From assembly GCA_007280825.1 (NCBI GenBank), contig QYQI01000160.1, forward strand, positions 1 to 13,762: 13,762 nt of DNA, in the 5' to 3' direction. The position numbers were made by a program, and so were the translations under genes. The notes under the pieces are model-generated. The model did not search any database. It had not been told where the DNA came from and saw only the letters and a list, made by a program, of their open reading frames with translations. Numbering within the stretch: position 1 is the first letter of the stretch; every line of letters starts with the position of its first letter. Positions 1 through 7,521 of this stretch are shown here, in pieces. This stretch comes from Ignavibacteriales bacterium (GTDB lineage: Bacteria > Bacteroidota > Ignavibacteria > Ignavibacteriales > Melioribacteraceae).

Positions 1-1
1 C

Positions 2-418
2 TTTTTTATAATGCCGAGTTTTGATAAAGATTTTTATCATACTCTTGAAATATTAAAATATTATCAAAACCAGAAAAAAGTGATAACATTGTTTTTACCT
101 GAACACAAATACAATTTGATTCCCGACAAAGAGAAATTCAAATTTATTTCCTTTCTTCCGCACCAGGCTTCAAGGTTTTATTTACCTGAAAAAAATCTTG
201 TTGCAAGACTAAAAACAAAAAAATTCGATGTAGTTATTGATTTAAACCGTTCTGAAAATATTTTTTTCAGTGCGATTGCTAATATTGTAAAATCAAAAAT
301 CCGTATCAGTTTTGTAAAAGAGCTGTCTGAAAGTTATTACAACCTTCAAATAGTTGGTAAACAAGGTGATTCTGAAATCTCATATAAAAATTTTTTAAAT
401 TACCTACAAATGTTCTAA
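2..418 (+). CDS. Glycosyltransferase family 9-like protein, C-terminal part of the gene (5' end outside window)
   Basis: The frame is open to the left edge. The first ATG (position 11) is preceded in frame by Phe-Phe-Ile, which continues a hydrophobic beta-strand ending in MPSF, so that Met is probably internal and the gene starts upstream. The visible 135-plus residues resemble the N-terminal Rossmann-like half of heptosyltransferase-type GT9 enzymes: a strand ending in a Pro-Ser turn, a helix, then near residues 72-100 a strand reading FDVVIDLNRSE followed by a helix and RISF, as in the 'fDvvidl ... r.G' core. The protein stops shortly after this half, so the C-terminal sugar-nucleotide-binding domain of a normal heptosyltransferase (about 330-350 aa) is missing. 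It may be a stand-alone single-domain relative rather than an active transferase. The family call rests on pattern only. STAS gene follows after 72 bases. Confidence 0.5.
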   Translation, partial: FFIMPSFDKDFYHTLEILKYYQNQKKVITLFLPEHKYNLIPDKEKFKFISFLPHQASRFYLPEKNLVARLKTKKFDVVIDLNRSENIFFSAIANIVKSKIRISFVKELSESYYNLQIVGKQGDSEISYKNFLNYLQMF

Positions 419-447
419 TTAAAAACGTTGGGATTATTTAACCGAAT

Positions 448-475
448 TTGTAGATTAGAGGTATAAAATTATAAT
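448..475 (+). promoter_or_regulatory. Possible sigma70-type promoter before the STAS gene
   Basis: TTGTAG (448-453) and a perfect TATAAT (470-475) are separated by 16 bases, in the 72-base gap upstream of the STAS gene. Transcription would begin about 9 bases before the ATG at 491, giving a very short leader. AT-rich DNA produces such matches by chance, and this lineage may use a different -33/-7 consensus, so this is only a candidate. Confidence 0.25.
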
Positions 476-490
476 TTATAGTAGCGAAAG

Positions 491-850
491 ATGAGCGAGA
501 ATTTCAATTACGAATTAAAAAAAATAGGCGATAGCGCAATTTTTAAGTTAAATGAAAAGCGTTTTGATGCTTCCATCGCCGGATTTGTAAAAGGTGAATT
601 TACCATACTTCTTCATACTGAAGATGTAAAAAAACTTATTATTGATCTTTCCGAAGTTGATTATTGCGACAGTTCGGGATTAAGTGCTATCCTACTGGCT
701 TTTAGAATTCTCCAATCAAATGAAGGTCATATTCGCATTGCTTCTCCGACAAAGAATGTTAAGACTCTTATTGAAATTTCTCAGCTTGATAGAGTCCTTC
801 ATGTTTGTAATACTGTAAACGAAGCATTAAAAGAATTAGAGAATTTATAG
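491..850 (+). CDS. STAS-domain anti-sigma factor antagonist (SpoIIAA/RsbV-like)
   Basis: A 119-residue protein made of a single STAS domain, the usual size for SpoIIAA/RsbV-type antagonists. The diagnostic motif is YCDSSGLSAIL at residues 58-68; Ser61, directly after Asp60, matches the serine phosphorylated by the partner kinase in SpoIIAA. Before it lies the expected strand LIIDLSEVDY (49-58) and after it the amphipathic helix and the strand HIRIAS. In characterised systems the unphosphorylated form binds an anti-sigma kinase and frees a sigma factor; other family members act in phosphatase or transporter partner-switch modules. No kinase (HATPase), PP2C phosphatase or sigma gene is visible in the window, so the partner is unknown. 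The start at 491 has no clear Shine-Dalgarno site. The following 131 bases (851-981) hold no recognisable gene. Confidence 0.88.
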   Translation: MSENFNYELKKIGDSAIFKLNEKRFDASIAGFVKGEFTILLHTEDVKKLIIDLSEVDYCDSSGLSAILLAFRILQSNEGHIRIASPTKNVKTLIEISQLDRVLHVCNTVNEALKELENL

Positions 851-981
851 AGGATTGCAACTACTTTAATCAATTCTAATAAACACCCTCAACAAAACGT
901 GGTGAAAATTATTATTAGAAATCATCACAAGAATTTGACCTCAATTATCTATGAAATCATTATTTTTACATAATCTGAATT

Positions 982-1154
982 GTAATTGATGATTGGTATA
1001 ATGATAAATCACTCTTTGATACAAACGCTCTGAAGATTGCTGTTGCAAATGCTGCTCTTGAATTAAAAAAACGGTAGATATTATAACTAAGAGATTGAAC
1101 AATGAAGATGGAGTTGCAGGATTTTTAAAAATGCTTCTTCATTCAAAAAAATAA
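982..1154 (+). pseudogene. Decayed 3' end of a HAD-superfamily (Cof/HAD-IIB type) phosphatase
   Basis: Two reading frames join into the C-terminal end of a HAD phosphatase. Bases 982-1071 read VIDDWYNDKSLFDTNALKIA and then VANAALELKK, matching the motif IV pattern 'GDs.ND..mf......vaVaNA..elK'. The frame then hits TAG at 1075. In the +2-shifted frame from 1071, bases 1071-1154 continue with TVDIITKRLNNEDGVAGFLK and end at TAA 1152-1154, matching the family's 'Ad.vT..n.edGVa.fl' ending. The break lies in a run of seven A (1065-1071), where eight would restore one frame. Upstream no catalytic DxD or start is recognisable in 851-981 and stops occur in all frames, so this is a remnant rather than a gene with one sequencing error. 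It ends one base before the next gene's ATG. The HAD assignment is by motif reading. Confidence 0.6.
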
Positions 1155-1155
1155 T

Positions 1156-3348
1156 ATGATGAATTCAAAAATGGTTGAAAAAATAAGATCTAGTTTACGC
1201 GTTAAGTTGGTGATCATTCTTATTACAGCTTTATTAATAGTATTAATGTTTCCAAGGGGTGAATCAATTGAATCTGAAGTTACGGTTGGCTCCGTTTGGG
1301 TTCATGAGGACATTATTTCCTCAATAACTTTCGAAATCTTAAAAGATCCTAAGACGTATGAACGAGAAAAAATTCAAGTTGCCAGGGCAATACTTCCTAT
1401 CTTTCTCCGAGATATCAGTTTAGAAAAATTGTATTTGGATTCGCTGAAAGATTCAAATTTATTTCTTACCAAAGTGTTATCTAAAAACAATAATGCTCAA
1501 AACTCAACTAAATTACTTAGCGATGGATCTTATTCTACTCTTTATAAATTTACACATAAACAAAAACCATTTACCGGATCAAGAATTTCCTCGATCACAC
1601 AAGTTTTTAGTAATGCTTCTCAAATATTAAATAAGATTTATCAACGCGGATTGCTTAGTGTTAGCTATAAAGACATTCCAAGAGACAGCATTGCATTAAG
1701 AGACGGCAAGTTTGAAAACGCTTTTTCCAAGACAAATTATCTGGATCGTAATTCTGTAAACAATTTTATTCAATTCTATCTAAATGGAAACGTAGGCAGT
1801 GATACGGAATTAAATGTTGCTATTGAGGAATACATAGCTAATTTTATTAAACCGAACTTGGTTTTTAGCAGGCAATTAACAGATGCGGCTGTTCAAAATG
1901 CAAAAGATAAAATTCCGCCCAATGTCGGTATAGTCAATGAAAATGAACGCATTGTTGCAAAACATGACCGCATAACGCCCGATGTAAAATTAAAAATAGG
2001 TTCATATAAAATTGCAAAAGGGCTGGGAACCGGATACTGGGAACGCTTCTCTCAAAATTTCGGGAAGTTTTTACATATTCTAATTATACTATTACCGTTC
2101 ATTATTTATATAGTTCTTTTCAGAAAAAGAATTTACGGTGATAACCTTAAAATAGTTCTCATCGCCTGCATTATTCTATTCATAAGTTTTTTAACTTTTC
2201 TTATTTATCAACTTGATGTTCCTTCACCTGTAGAATTTCTCGTACTTGTTCCCGTTGCATCAATGCTGTTAACAATTATTTTCGATTCACGTGTAGGATT
2301 TTATGGAACTGTAATTATTTCTCTAATAGTAGGAGGTCTACGCGGCAACGACTATGCATTTGCTCTAACCAATATCATTGCTGGCGGACTTGCTGCTTTT
2401 ACTGTACGTGATATTAAGAATCGTACCCAAATTTTTCGTTCATTTCTTTATATCTTTATCGGTTATGCATTAAGTATTATTGCCTTCGGCTTTGAAAGAT
2501 TTGATTCTTTTAATCAACTCCTATCTTCTTTTGCTTTTGCTATTTCTAATGCTTTGATAAGTCCGGTTTTAACTTATGGACTTATAATTTTTGTCGAAAG
2601 GATTTTTAAGATCACTACAGATTTAACCTTGCTGGAGTTAACGGATTTCAACCAACCGCTGTTAAGAGAATTAGCAAAGAGTGCGCCCGGAACTTTTAAT
2701 CATTCGATTACTATTGGAACACTTGTTGAAACTACTGCAGAAGCAATTGGAGCCAATTCTACACTTGCACGTGTTGGTGCATATTATCATGATATAGGCA
2801 AAACGGTTGATCCGGAAAGTTTTGTTGAAAATCAGATTAATTCTAAAAATATTCACGAGCAATTATCTCCGGAAAGAAGTGTTAAGCTTATTTTAGATCA
2901 TGTTAAAAAGGGAATCGAGTTAGGTCAAAATTATTCGCTTCCAAAAGAGGTAATAGATTTTATCCCGATGCATCACGGTACAATGATAATATCTTATTTC
3001 TATGAAAAAGCAAAAGAGTTGTATGGAGAAGCTAAGGTTGATTTAAATGATTATCGCTATCCGGGACCAAAGCCGAACACAAAAGAAACGGCAGTCGTTA
3101 TGCTGGCTGATGCGTGTGAATCAACTGTACGTTCTTTAAACGATGCTGATTCGCAGAAAATTGAAAATGTTATTAACAATTTGATCAACAGTAGAATAGA
3201 TGACGGACAGCTTGATGAAGCCCCGCTTACGTTTAAGGATATCAAACAAATTAAAGAATCGTTTTTAAGTATTCTCGTTGGTCATCAGCACAAGAGAATT
3301 AGATATCCAAAGCAAGAGGAATTGGAAAACACTAAGAGTGAAGAATAA
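1156..3348 (+). CDS. PgpH/YqfF-family membrane HD-domain phosphohydrolase, probable c-di-AMP phosphodiesterase
   Basis: A 730-residue protein with the architecture of the 7TMR-HD family. Residues about 15-33 form an N-terminal membrane anchor, followed by an outside domain to about residue 300 (7TMR-HDED-like), seven hydrophobic segments between about 303 and 482, and a C-terminal cytosolic HD domain. Metal-binding residues are all visible: His516, the HDIG box at 545-548, the His pair 606-607 in MHHGT, and Asp652 in MLADACES. The Listeria and Bacillus relatives (PgpH, YqfF) hydrolyse cyclic di-AMP to pApA, and the intact HD site supports the same reaction here, but substrate identity is inferred from the family. 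Several ATGs lie near the start (1156, 1159, 1171) with no Shine-Dalgarno site to choose among them; the first is used. The recombinase gene begins 6 bases after the stop codon, so the two are probably co-transcribed. Confidence 0.88.
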   Translation: MMNSKMVEKIRSSLRVKLVIILITALLIVLMFPRGESIESEVTVGSVWVHEDIISSITFEILKDPKTYEREKIQVARAILPIFLRDISLEKLYLDSLKDSNLFLTKVLSKNNNAQNSTKLLSDGSYSTLYKFTHKQKPFTGSRISSITQVFSNASQILNKIYQRGLLSVSYKDIPRDSIALRDGKFENAFSKTNYLDRNSVNNFIQFYLNGNVGSDTELNVAIEEYIANFIKPNLVFSRQLTDAAVQNAKDKIPPNVGIVNENERIVAKHDRITPDVKLKIGSYKIAKGLGTGYWERFSQNFGKFLHILIILLPFIIYIVLFRKRIYGDNLKIVLIACIILFISFLTFLIYQLDVPSPVEFLVLVPVASMLLTIIFDSRVGFYGTVIISLIVGGLRGNDYAFALTNIIAGGLAAFTVRDIKNRTQIFRSFLYIFIGYALSIIAFGFERFDSFNQLLSSFAFAISNALISPVLTYGLIIFVERIFKITTDLTLLELTDFNQPLLRELAKSAPGTFNHSITIGTLVETTAEAIGANSTLARVGAYYHDIGKTVDPESFVENQINSKNIHEQLSPERSVKLILDHVKKGIELGQNYSLPKEVIDFIPMHHGTMIISYFYEKAKELYGEAKVDLNDYRYPGPKPNTKETAVVMLADACESTVRSLNDADSQKIENVINNLINSRIDDGQLDEAPLTFKDIKQIKESFLSILVGHQHKRIRYPKQEELENTKSEE

Positions 3349-3353
3349 ATGCG

Positions 3354-4244
3354 ATGGAGGAATTTCTAAAAGAATATCTAACCATTCTTCGTTACGAAAA
3401 AAATCTTTCCGAGAATACTACTAAATCATATAAAAACGATCTTCAAAAATTTTTAACATTCCTCTCTGAAACCAAAGTAAAAGATTTTAGTGAAGTTACA
3501 TCAAACATAATTGCAAAATTCTTTGAGCGTCAGCGGAAGTCTGGTATAGACAGCGCAACATCAGCTCGTTATATGTCCTCCATTAAAGGTTTTTTTAGAT
3601 TCTTAGAAAACAACAGTTACATCGAAAAAAATCCAACAGAAAAACTCTCTCGAGTTAAAAAAGCTCGTAAGCTGCCATCTGTATTAACTCTACCGGAAGT
3701 AGAGATGATCCTTAATGCGCCCCAGACAGGTGATACAACAGGTTTGCGTGATAAAGCAATTCTCGAAACATTTTATTCTTCAGGACTGCGTGTATCTGAA
3801 CTTATCAATCTAAAAATAAACGATCTTTTTTTTGATGATGAAGTAATAAGAGTATTAGGTAAAGGTTCAAAAGAAAGAATCGTTCCGATAGGCAGCAGCG
3901 CAATCAATTGGGTAAAAGAATATCTGACTCGTTCCAGACCGTACTTAGAAAAAAAAACTAAGAGCCAGAACTTTGTGTTTCTTAATAAACGCGGAACAAA
4001 ACTTTCTCGAATGTGGATTTGGAAAATTTTTGATCATTATGCAAAAGAAGCAGGCATAAGTAAAAATATTCATCCTCATATTTTTCGGCATTCTTTTGCG
4101 ACACATCTTTTAGAAGGAGGAGCCGATCTTAGAGCTGTTCAAGAAATGTTAGGGCATGCAGATATTTCTACTACTCAAATCTATACACATGTTGACCGGA
4201 ATTATATAAAACAAGAACACAAAGACCATCATCCGCGCAGTTAA
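3354..4244 (+). CDS. xerD: Tyrosine recombinase XerC/XerD
   Basis: A 296-residue tyrosine recombinase of the usual Xer length (about 300). The N-terminal SAM-like core-binding domain covers residues about 1-90 (ILRYEKNLSENTTKSYKNDL is typical), the catalytic domain about 105-290. All six catalytic residues are present: Arg146 (SSGLRVSEL), Lys170 (GKGSKER), His242 and Arg245 (HIFRHSFATHL), His268 (MLGHADI) and Tyr277 (IYTHV). Each sits two positions before its E. coli XerD counterpart (148, 172, 244, 247, 270, 279), so the spacing is conserved. Xer proteins resolve chromosome dimers at dif near the terminus. Housekeeping neighbours, no flanking repeats and no phage genes argue against a mobile-element integrase. 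XerC cannot be separated from XerD with certainty; many bacteria of this lineage carry both, hence the symbol is tentative. The ATG at 3354 follows the upstream stop by 5 bases. Confidence 0.9.
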   Translation: MEEFLKEYLTILRYEKNLSENTTKSYKNDLQKFLTFLSETKVKDFSEVTSNIIAKFFERQRKSGIDSATSARYMSSIKGFFRFLENNSYIEKNPTEKLSRVKKARKLPSVLTLPEVEMILNAPQTGDTTGLRDKAILETFYSSGLRVSELINLKINDLFFDDEVIRVLGKGSKERIVPIGSSAINWVKEYLTRSRPYLEKKTKSQNFVFLNKRGTKLSRMWIWKIFDHYAKEAGISKNIHPHIFRHSFATHLLEGGADLRAVQEMLGHADISTTQIYTHVDRNYIKQEHKDHHPRS

Positions 4245-4274
4245 TATTGAATCCGTATTTCTTATCTTTATATC

Positions 4275-5519
4275 ATGAACCGTAATCGTTATAAAATATT
4301 GATCTCATTTATTTTTATGTTTCTTATCTTGAGTAAATGCACCAAATCTGACCATGATATTGACCTAAACACTAAAATTAAATATTCAATCTTACTTGGT
4401 GAATTCAAAACTCAAGAAGAAGCCGTTAAGATAAAACCCATTCTGGAAAGCAAATTAAATTCATCATTAAGAATTGAGAAAACTGTTAAAAATAAATTCC
4501 AACTATTATTCGGCGATTTTGTCTCTTCGTTTGAAGCCGGTGAAACTGCTTTTGATATTTATTCTAATTCATTAATTCAAGATTATAAAATAGTACAAAA
4601 TGGAAAACCGGTGGATGATGTTTTTACAAATGTATTATTTGTTGCAAAGTACATAGGAAGACCATCGGTTTATAGTTACAATTTATTAACAAAACAAAGT
4701 TCAATTGAGTGGAGTAAATGGGAAAGGAAAGTAATTTCATTAAATAATTCGATTGATAATCAAAGCGCATTCATTACAACCGTGCTTGGTTACGAAAAAC
4801 AAAGCGGGTTCACGTATATTCATGAAGCAAAAATTTATTTTTTGAATAGGACCATTGATCAAGCAGATGAACTTGCAGAACTGGGAGATGGAGTTCAGCT
4901 TTATACATATTGGGAATCAAGCGATACGTTTAAGGTTAATTTTTCTATGTTAGATTCTATTAATACTAAAATTGTAATACAAAATATTTATCAATTTGAT
5001 ATAAATGGTAAACTGGGTTCGATTCAAAAAAGGAAATTTGATATACTCAAACATGGATTTCCTTCCGTCCCAAGACGAAACCCGGTTGAATTATCACCGA
5101 GCAAGGAATTCCAATTTAGAAATGTTCGATCAGATGGCGAATCTAATATTTACTTAAAGAATCTAAAACAGCATTCCGAAGAATTAGTAGTTACAACAAA
5201 AAGAAATATTAATGATGCACGATGGTCTGAAAATGGGAACTACCTTTTCTTAATTACTGATAATCTGACTGTTGATTCTAAGGGTGTTAAAGCGGAAAAA
5301 ACCGGGGAATTAATCATAATAGATGCTTTTAAGATGAAAATTGTTAAAATTTTTTCCGGATTTCGTTTCGAAAATGCATTAGTTCATGGAAAGTTATTAT
5401 TTTTTGATGAGCGCTTAAAAGATATAGCCCAAATTGCAGTTTATGATTATACTCGAGATAAATTATTGAATACAATTTCAATATACGGCGGATGCGGTAT
5501 AAATAATCTTCCAATGTGA
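4275..5519 (+). CDS. Probable lipoprotein with SPOR-like domain and beta-propeller-like C-terminus
   Basis: A 414-residue exported protein of no family I can name. Residues 1-21 are a short signal sequence (basic NRNRYK, then a hydrophobic stretch) ending at Cys22 in the context ILSKC. This resembles a lipobox, but Lys at -1 is unusual, so lipidation is likely rather than certain. Residues about 37-108 follow the SPOR repeat pattern: YSILLGEFKTQEEA, then KFQLLFGDFVSSFEA, i.e. two 'v.lG.F.s..eA' halves; SPOR domains bind denuded peptidoglycan at division sites. From about residue 275 there are short repeated strands with SPSKEF, ARWSENGNYLFLI and GELIIIDAF, like TolB/WD40-type propeller blades, though too few for a full propeller. 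It lies 30 bases after xer and ends 7 bases before the msbA-like gene, so it may be co-expressed with envelope export functions. Confidence 0.55.
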   Translation: MNRNRYKILISFIFMFLILSKCTKSDHDIDLNTKIKYSILLGEFKTQEEAVKIKPILESKLNSSLRIEKTVKNKFQLLFGDFVSSFEAGETAFDIYSNSLIQDYKIVQNGKPVDDVFTNVLFVAKYIGRPSVYSYNLLTKQSSIEWSKWERKVISLNNSIDNQSAFITTVLGYEKQSGFTYIHEAKIYFLNRTIDQADELAELGDGVQLYTYWESSDTFKVNFSMLDSINTKIVIQNIYQFDINGKLGSIQKRKFDILKHGFPSVPRRNPVELSPSKEFQFRNVRSDGESNIYLKNLKQHSEELVVTTKRNINDARWSENGNYLFLITDNLTVDSKGVKAEKTGELIIIDAFKMKIVKIFSGFRFENALVHGKLLFFDERLKDIAQIAVYDYTRDKLLNTISIYGGCGINNLPM

Positions 5520-5526
5520 GAATTAG

Positions 5527-7383
5527 ATGACTACCTACAAAAGAGTTCTTTCTTATGTTAAACCCTACCGGAAACATTTATCTGCGTCGGTGTTTTTTTC
5601 GATTCTATATGCTCTTCTCAATACAGTCTCCGTTTATATGTTGAGCCCTTTACTCAGTACACTTTTTCAAGAGAAGGGTGCTTTACAGTTACAGTCTAAA
5701 ACAATCACCCACACAATAGTAGATAATCCCGTAGGGAATTGGTTATCAAAAATTGGAACCGAAATTACCGACTCGTTCAAAAATTATGTTTTTAGCGGGA
5801 CAGAAAGAGAAATTCTCCTTAAAATTTGTTTTTTAATTTTGCTCGCATTCTTTCTAAAAAATATTTTCGGATACTTACAAGCATACTTCCTTGCTTATGT
5901 TGAACAGGGAATGATCCGTGATTTACGGAATCAATCTTATATACACTTGCATAAATTGCCGATGAGTTATTTCAAAAATGAAAAGACGGGTAACTTAATT
6001 TCCAGAATAACTAATGATGTTAACGTAGTTCAGTCTAGCGTTTCTGCAGTTTTTCTAAATATGATTCGCGAACCTCTTACAATTTTATTTTTTGTCGGAT
6101 TGGCAATGTCAATAAGCTGGCGGTTAACACTTTTTTCACTTCTGGTTTTGCCTCCTACTATTGGAATAATTAGTTGGATCGGTCTAATTCTTAGAAAGCA
6201 AAGCGGACTGCTTCAAGAAAAGATGGGGAATATAACTACATTATTACATGAGACTATTACAGGTGTAAAAATTGTAAAAGCGTTTGGAATGGAAGATTAC
6301 GAGAATGAAAAATTTAAAACTCAAACACAAAATTATTTCAAATTAGTACTGAAAATGGCACGTGTTAGAAATACTGCATCGCCCGTAACCGAATTTTTAA
6401 GTGTTGTACTTGGTGTAGCAATGATTTATTACGGTGGCGAACTTGTCCTTGTTAATAAAACTCTTAACGCAAGCGAGTTTATTGTATTTCTACTTGCCAT
6501 TTTTCAAATGATGCCTCCGATAAAAGAATTAAGCAGCGTTAATAATAGAATTCAAGAATCCAGCGCAGCTGCAGAAAGAGTTTTTGAAATCCTTGATACG
6601 GAACCAAGAATAAAAAATATCGAATCCCCTGTATCTGTTACTAAATTTAAAGATATGATCGAATTCCTAAATGTATCATTCCATTATGATGATTCTGAAG
6701 AACTGGTTCTGGATAAGGTTAATCTACAAGTTAAAAAGGGAAAGGTATTAGCAATTGTAGGCAGCAGTGGTGCAGGTAAAACAACTCTTGCAGATTTATT
6801 ACCCAGGTTCTTTGATCCAGCAGATGGTAGAATTTTGTTAGATGGAATTGACATTCGTACTATACGAATTGAAGATCTGCGTAAGCTTATGGGAATTGTT
6901 ACACAAGAAACCGTTCTCTTCAATGAATCCGCCCGCAATAATATAGCTTATGGATTAGATGATTGCTCTGAAGAAAGATTAATAGCTGCAGCAAAAGCTG
7001 CTAATGCGCACAATTTTATTCTAGAACTACCGAATGGTTATAATACTATCATTGGCGAGAAGGGAACAAAGCTTTCCGGAGGTCAGCGTCAACGAATCTC
7101 AATTGCCCGTGCATTATTAAAGAATCCTCCTATAATGATACTTGATGAAGCAACATCATCTCTTGATAATGAATCGGAAGTATTGGTTCAAGAAGCTATA
7201 GAAAGATTAATGCACGACCGCACTACATTTGTTATTGCACATCGTCTAAGCACAATTCGAAATGCAGACAGAATAATTGTACTTGACCGCGGTAAAATTG
7301 TCCAGGATGGAAAACATGAGCAACTTCTTTCTCAAGTAAACGGCATTTATAAAAAATTATATGAATTACAATTCAGAGATTAG
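5527..7383 (+). CDS. msbA: ABC exporter, MsbA-like lipid/lipopolysaccharide flippase
   Basis: A 618-residue fused exporter half-transporter (membrane domain plus ATPase), acting as a homodimer in the inner membrane. Membrane helices fall near 19-41, 98-125, 176-222 (two) and 288-332 (two), and the coupling segment YFKNEKTGNLISRITNDV lies at 149-165 in the intracellular loop. In the ATPase domain are Walker A GSSGAGKT (412-419, Lys418), the signature LSGGQ (516-520), Walker B ILDE with Asp540 and the catalytic Glu541, and the H-loop His572 (AHRLST). MsbA flips lipid A-core across the inner membrane; here this role is supported by the adjacent glycosyltransferase, but other lipid substrates are possible. 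Unlike E. coli MsbA (582 aa), about 55 residues separate helices 1 and 2, giving an enlarged periplasmic loop. It starts 8 bases after the lipoprotein stop. Confidence 0.88.
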   Translation: MTTYKRVLSYVKPYRKHLSASVFFSILYALLNTVSVYMLSPLLSTLFQEKGALQLQSKTITHTIVDNPVGNWLSKIGTEITDSFKNYVFSGTEREILLKICFLILLAFFLKNIFGYLQAYFLAYVEQGMIRDLRNQSYIHLHKLPMSYFKNEKTGNLISRITNDVNVVQSSVSAVFLNMIREPLTILFFVGLAMSISWRLTLFSLLVLPPTIGIISWIGLILRKQSGLLQEKMGNITTLLHETITGVKIVKAFGMEDYENEKFKTQTQNYFKLVLKMARVRNTASPVTEFLSVVLGVAMIYYGGELVLVNKTLNASEFIVFLLAIFQMMPPIKELSSVNNRIQESSAAAERVFEILDTEPRIKNIESPVSVTKFKDMIEFLNVSFHYDDSEELVLDKVNLQVKKGKVLAIVGSSGAGKTTLADLLPRFFDPADGRILLDGIDIRTIRIEDLRKLMGIVTQETVLFNESARNNIAYGLDDCSEERLIAAAKAANAHNFILELPNGYNTIIGEKGTKLSGGQRQRISIARALLKNPPIMILDEATSSLDNESEVLVQEAIERLMHDRTTFVIAHRLSTIRNADRIIVLDRGKIVQDGKHEQLLSQVNGIYKKLYELQFRD

Positions 7384-7494
7384 ATGATTACAAAATACCT
7401 CACTGGAATTAAAACGATTGATAAAATTATTTTAGGGTTAATTTTACTTTTTGCTGTTACTCTTACTAATTCGATCTTTATAAATCAGGTCTAA
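7384..7494 (+). CDS. 36-residue membrane ORF, possible N-terminal stub of an O-antigen ligase/polymerase gene
   Basis: The ATG follows the TAG of the ABC exporter with no gap, and the ORF runs 36 codons to TAA at 7492-7494. The product begins with a basic, amphipathic lead (MITKYLTGIKTIDK) and continues as one hydrophobic helix, IILGLILLFAVTLTNSIFI. Such a start is typical of polytopic O-antigen ligase/Wzy-type proteins, and an O-antigen ligase would fit between an MsbA-like exporter and a glycosyltransferase. I therefore suspect an internal deletion that left the first helix. The 27 bases from 7495 to the next gene also contain a short frame ending in TAA (7517-7519 region), too short to identify. 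It could instead be a genuine small membrane peptide. Both readings are inference. Confidence 0.4.
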   Translation: MITKYLTGIKTIDKIILGLILLFAVTLTNSIFINQV

Positions 7495-7521
7495 AAAACA
7501 CAAAGGCAGATTATACTTAAG

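Noticed and set aside
885..905. Hairpin CACC ... GGTG after the STAS gene as a terminator
   Set aside because: The stem is only four pairs with a long loop and no following T run.
2671..3245. Minus-strand open frames within the HD-domain gene
   Set aside because: They are antisense to the conserved HD catalytic region and show no domain or start signal.
3354..4244. The tyrosine recombinase as an integrase of a mobile element
   Set aside because: Length and catalytic spacing match housekeeping Xer, and there are no flanking repeats, tRNA target, excisionase or phage genes nearby.
4245..4274. Bacteroidota-type promoter (TTG ... TATCTTTA) before the lipoprotein gene
   Set aside because: The TTG and TATCTTTA are only 13 bases apart, too close to the usual spacing of about 19-21; chance match in AT-rich DNA.
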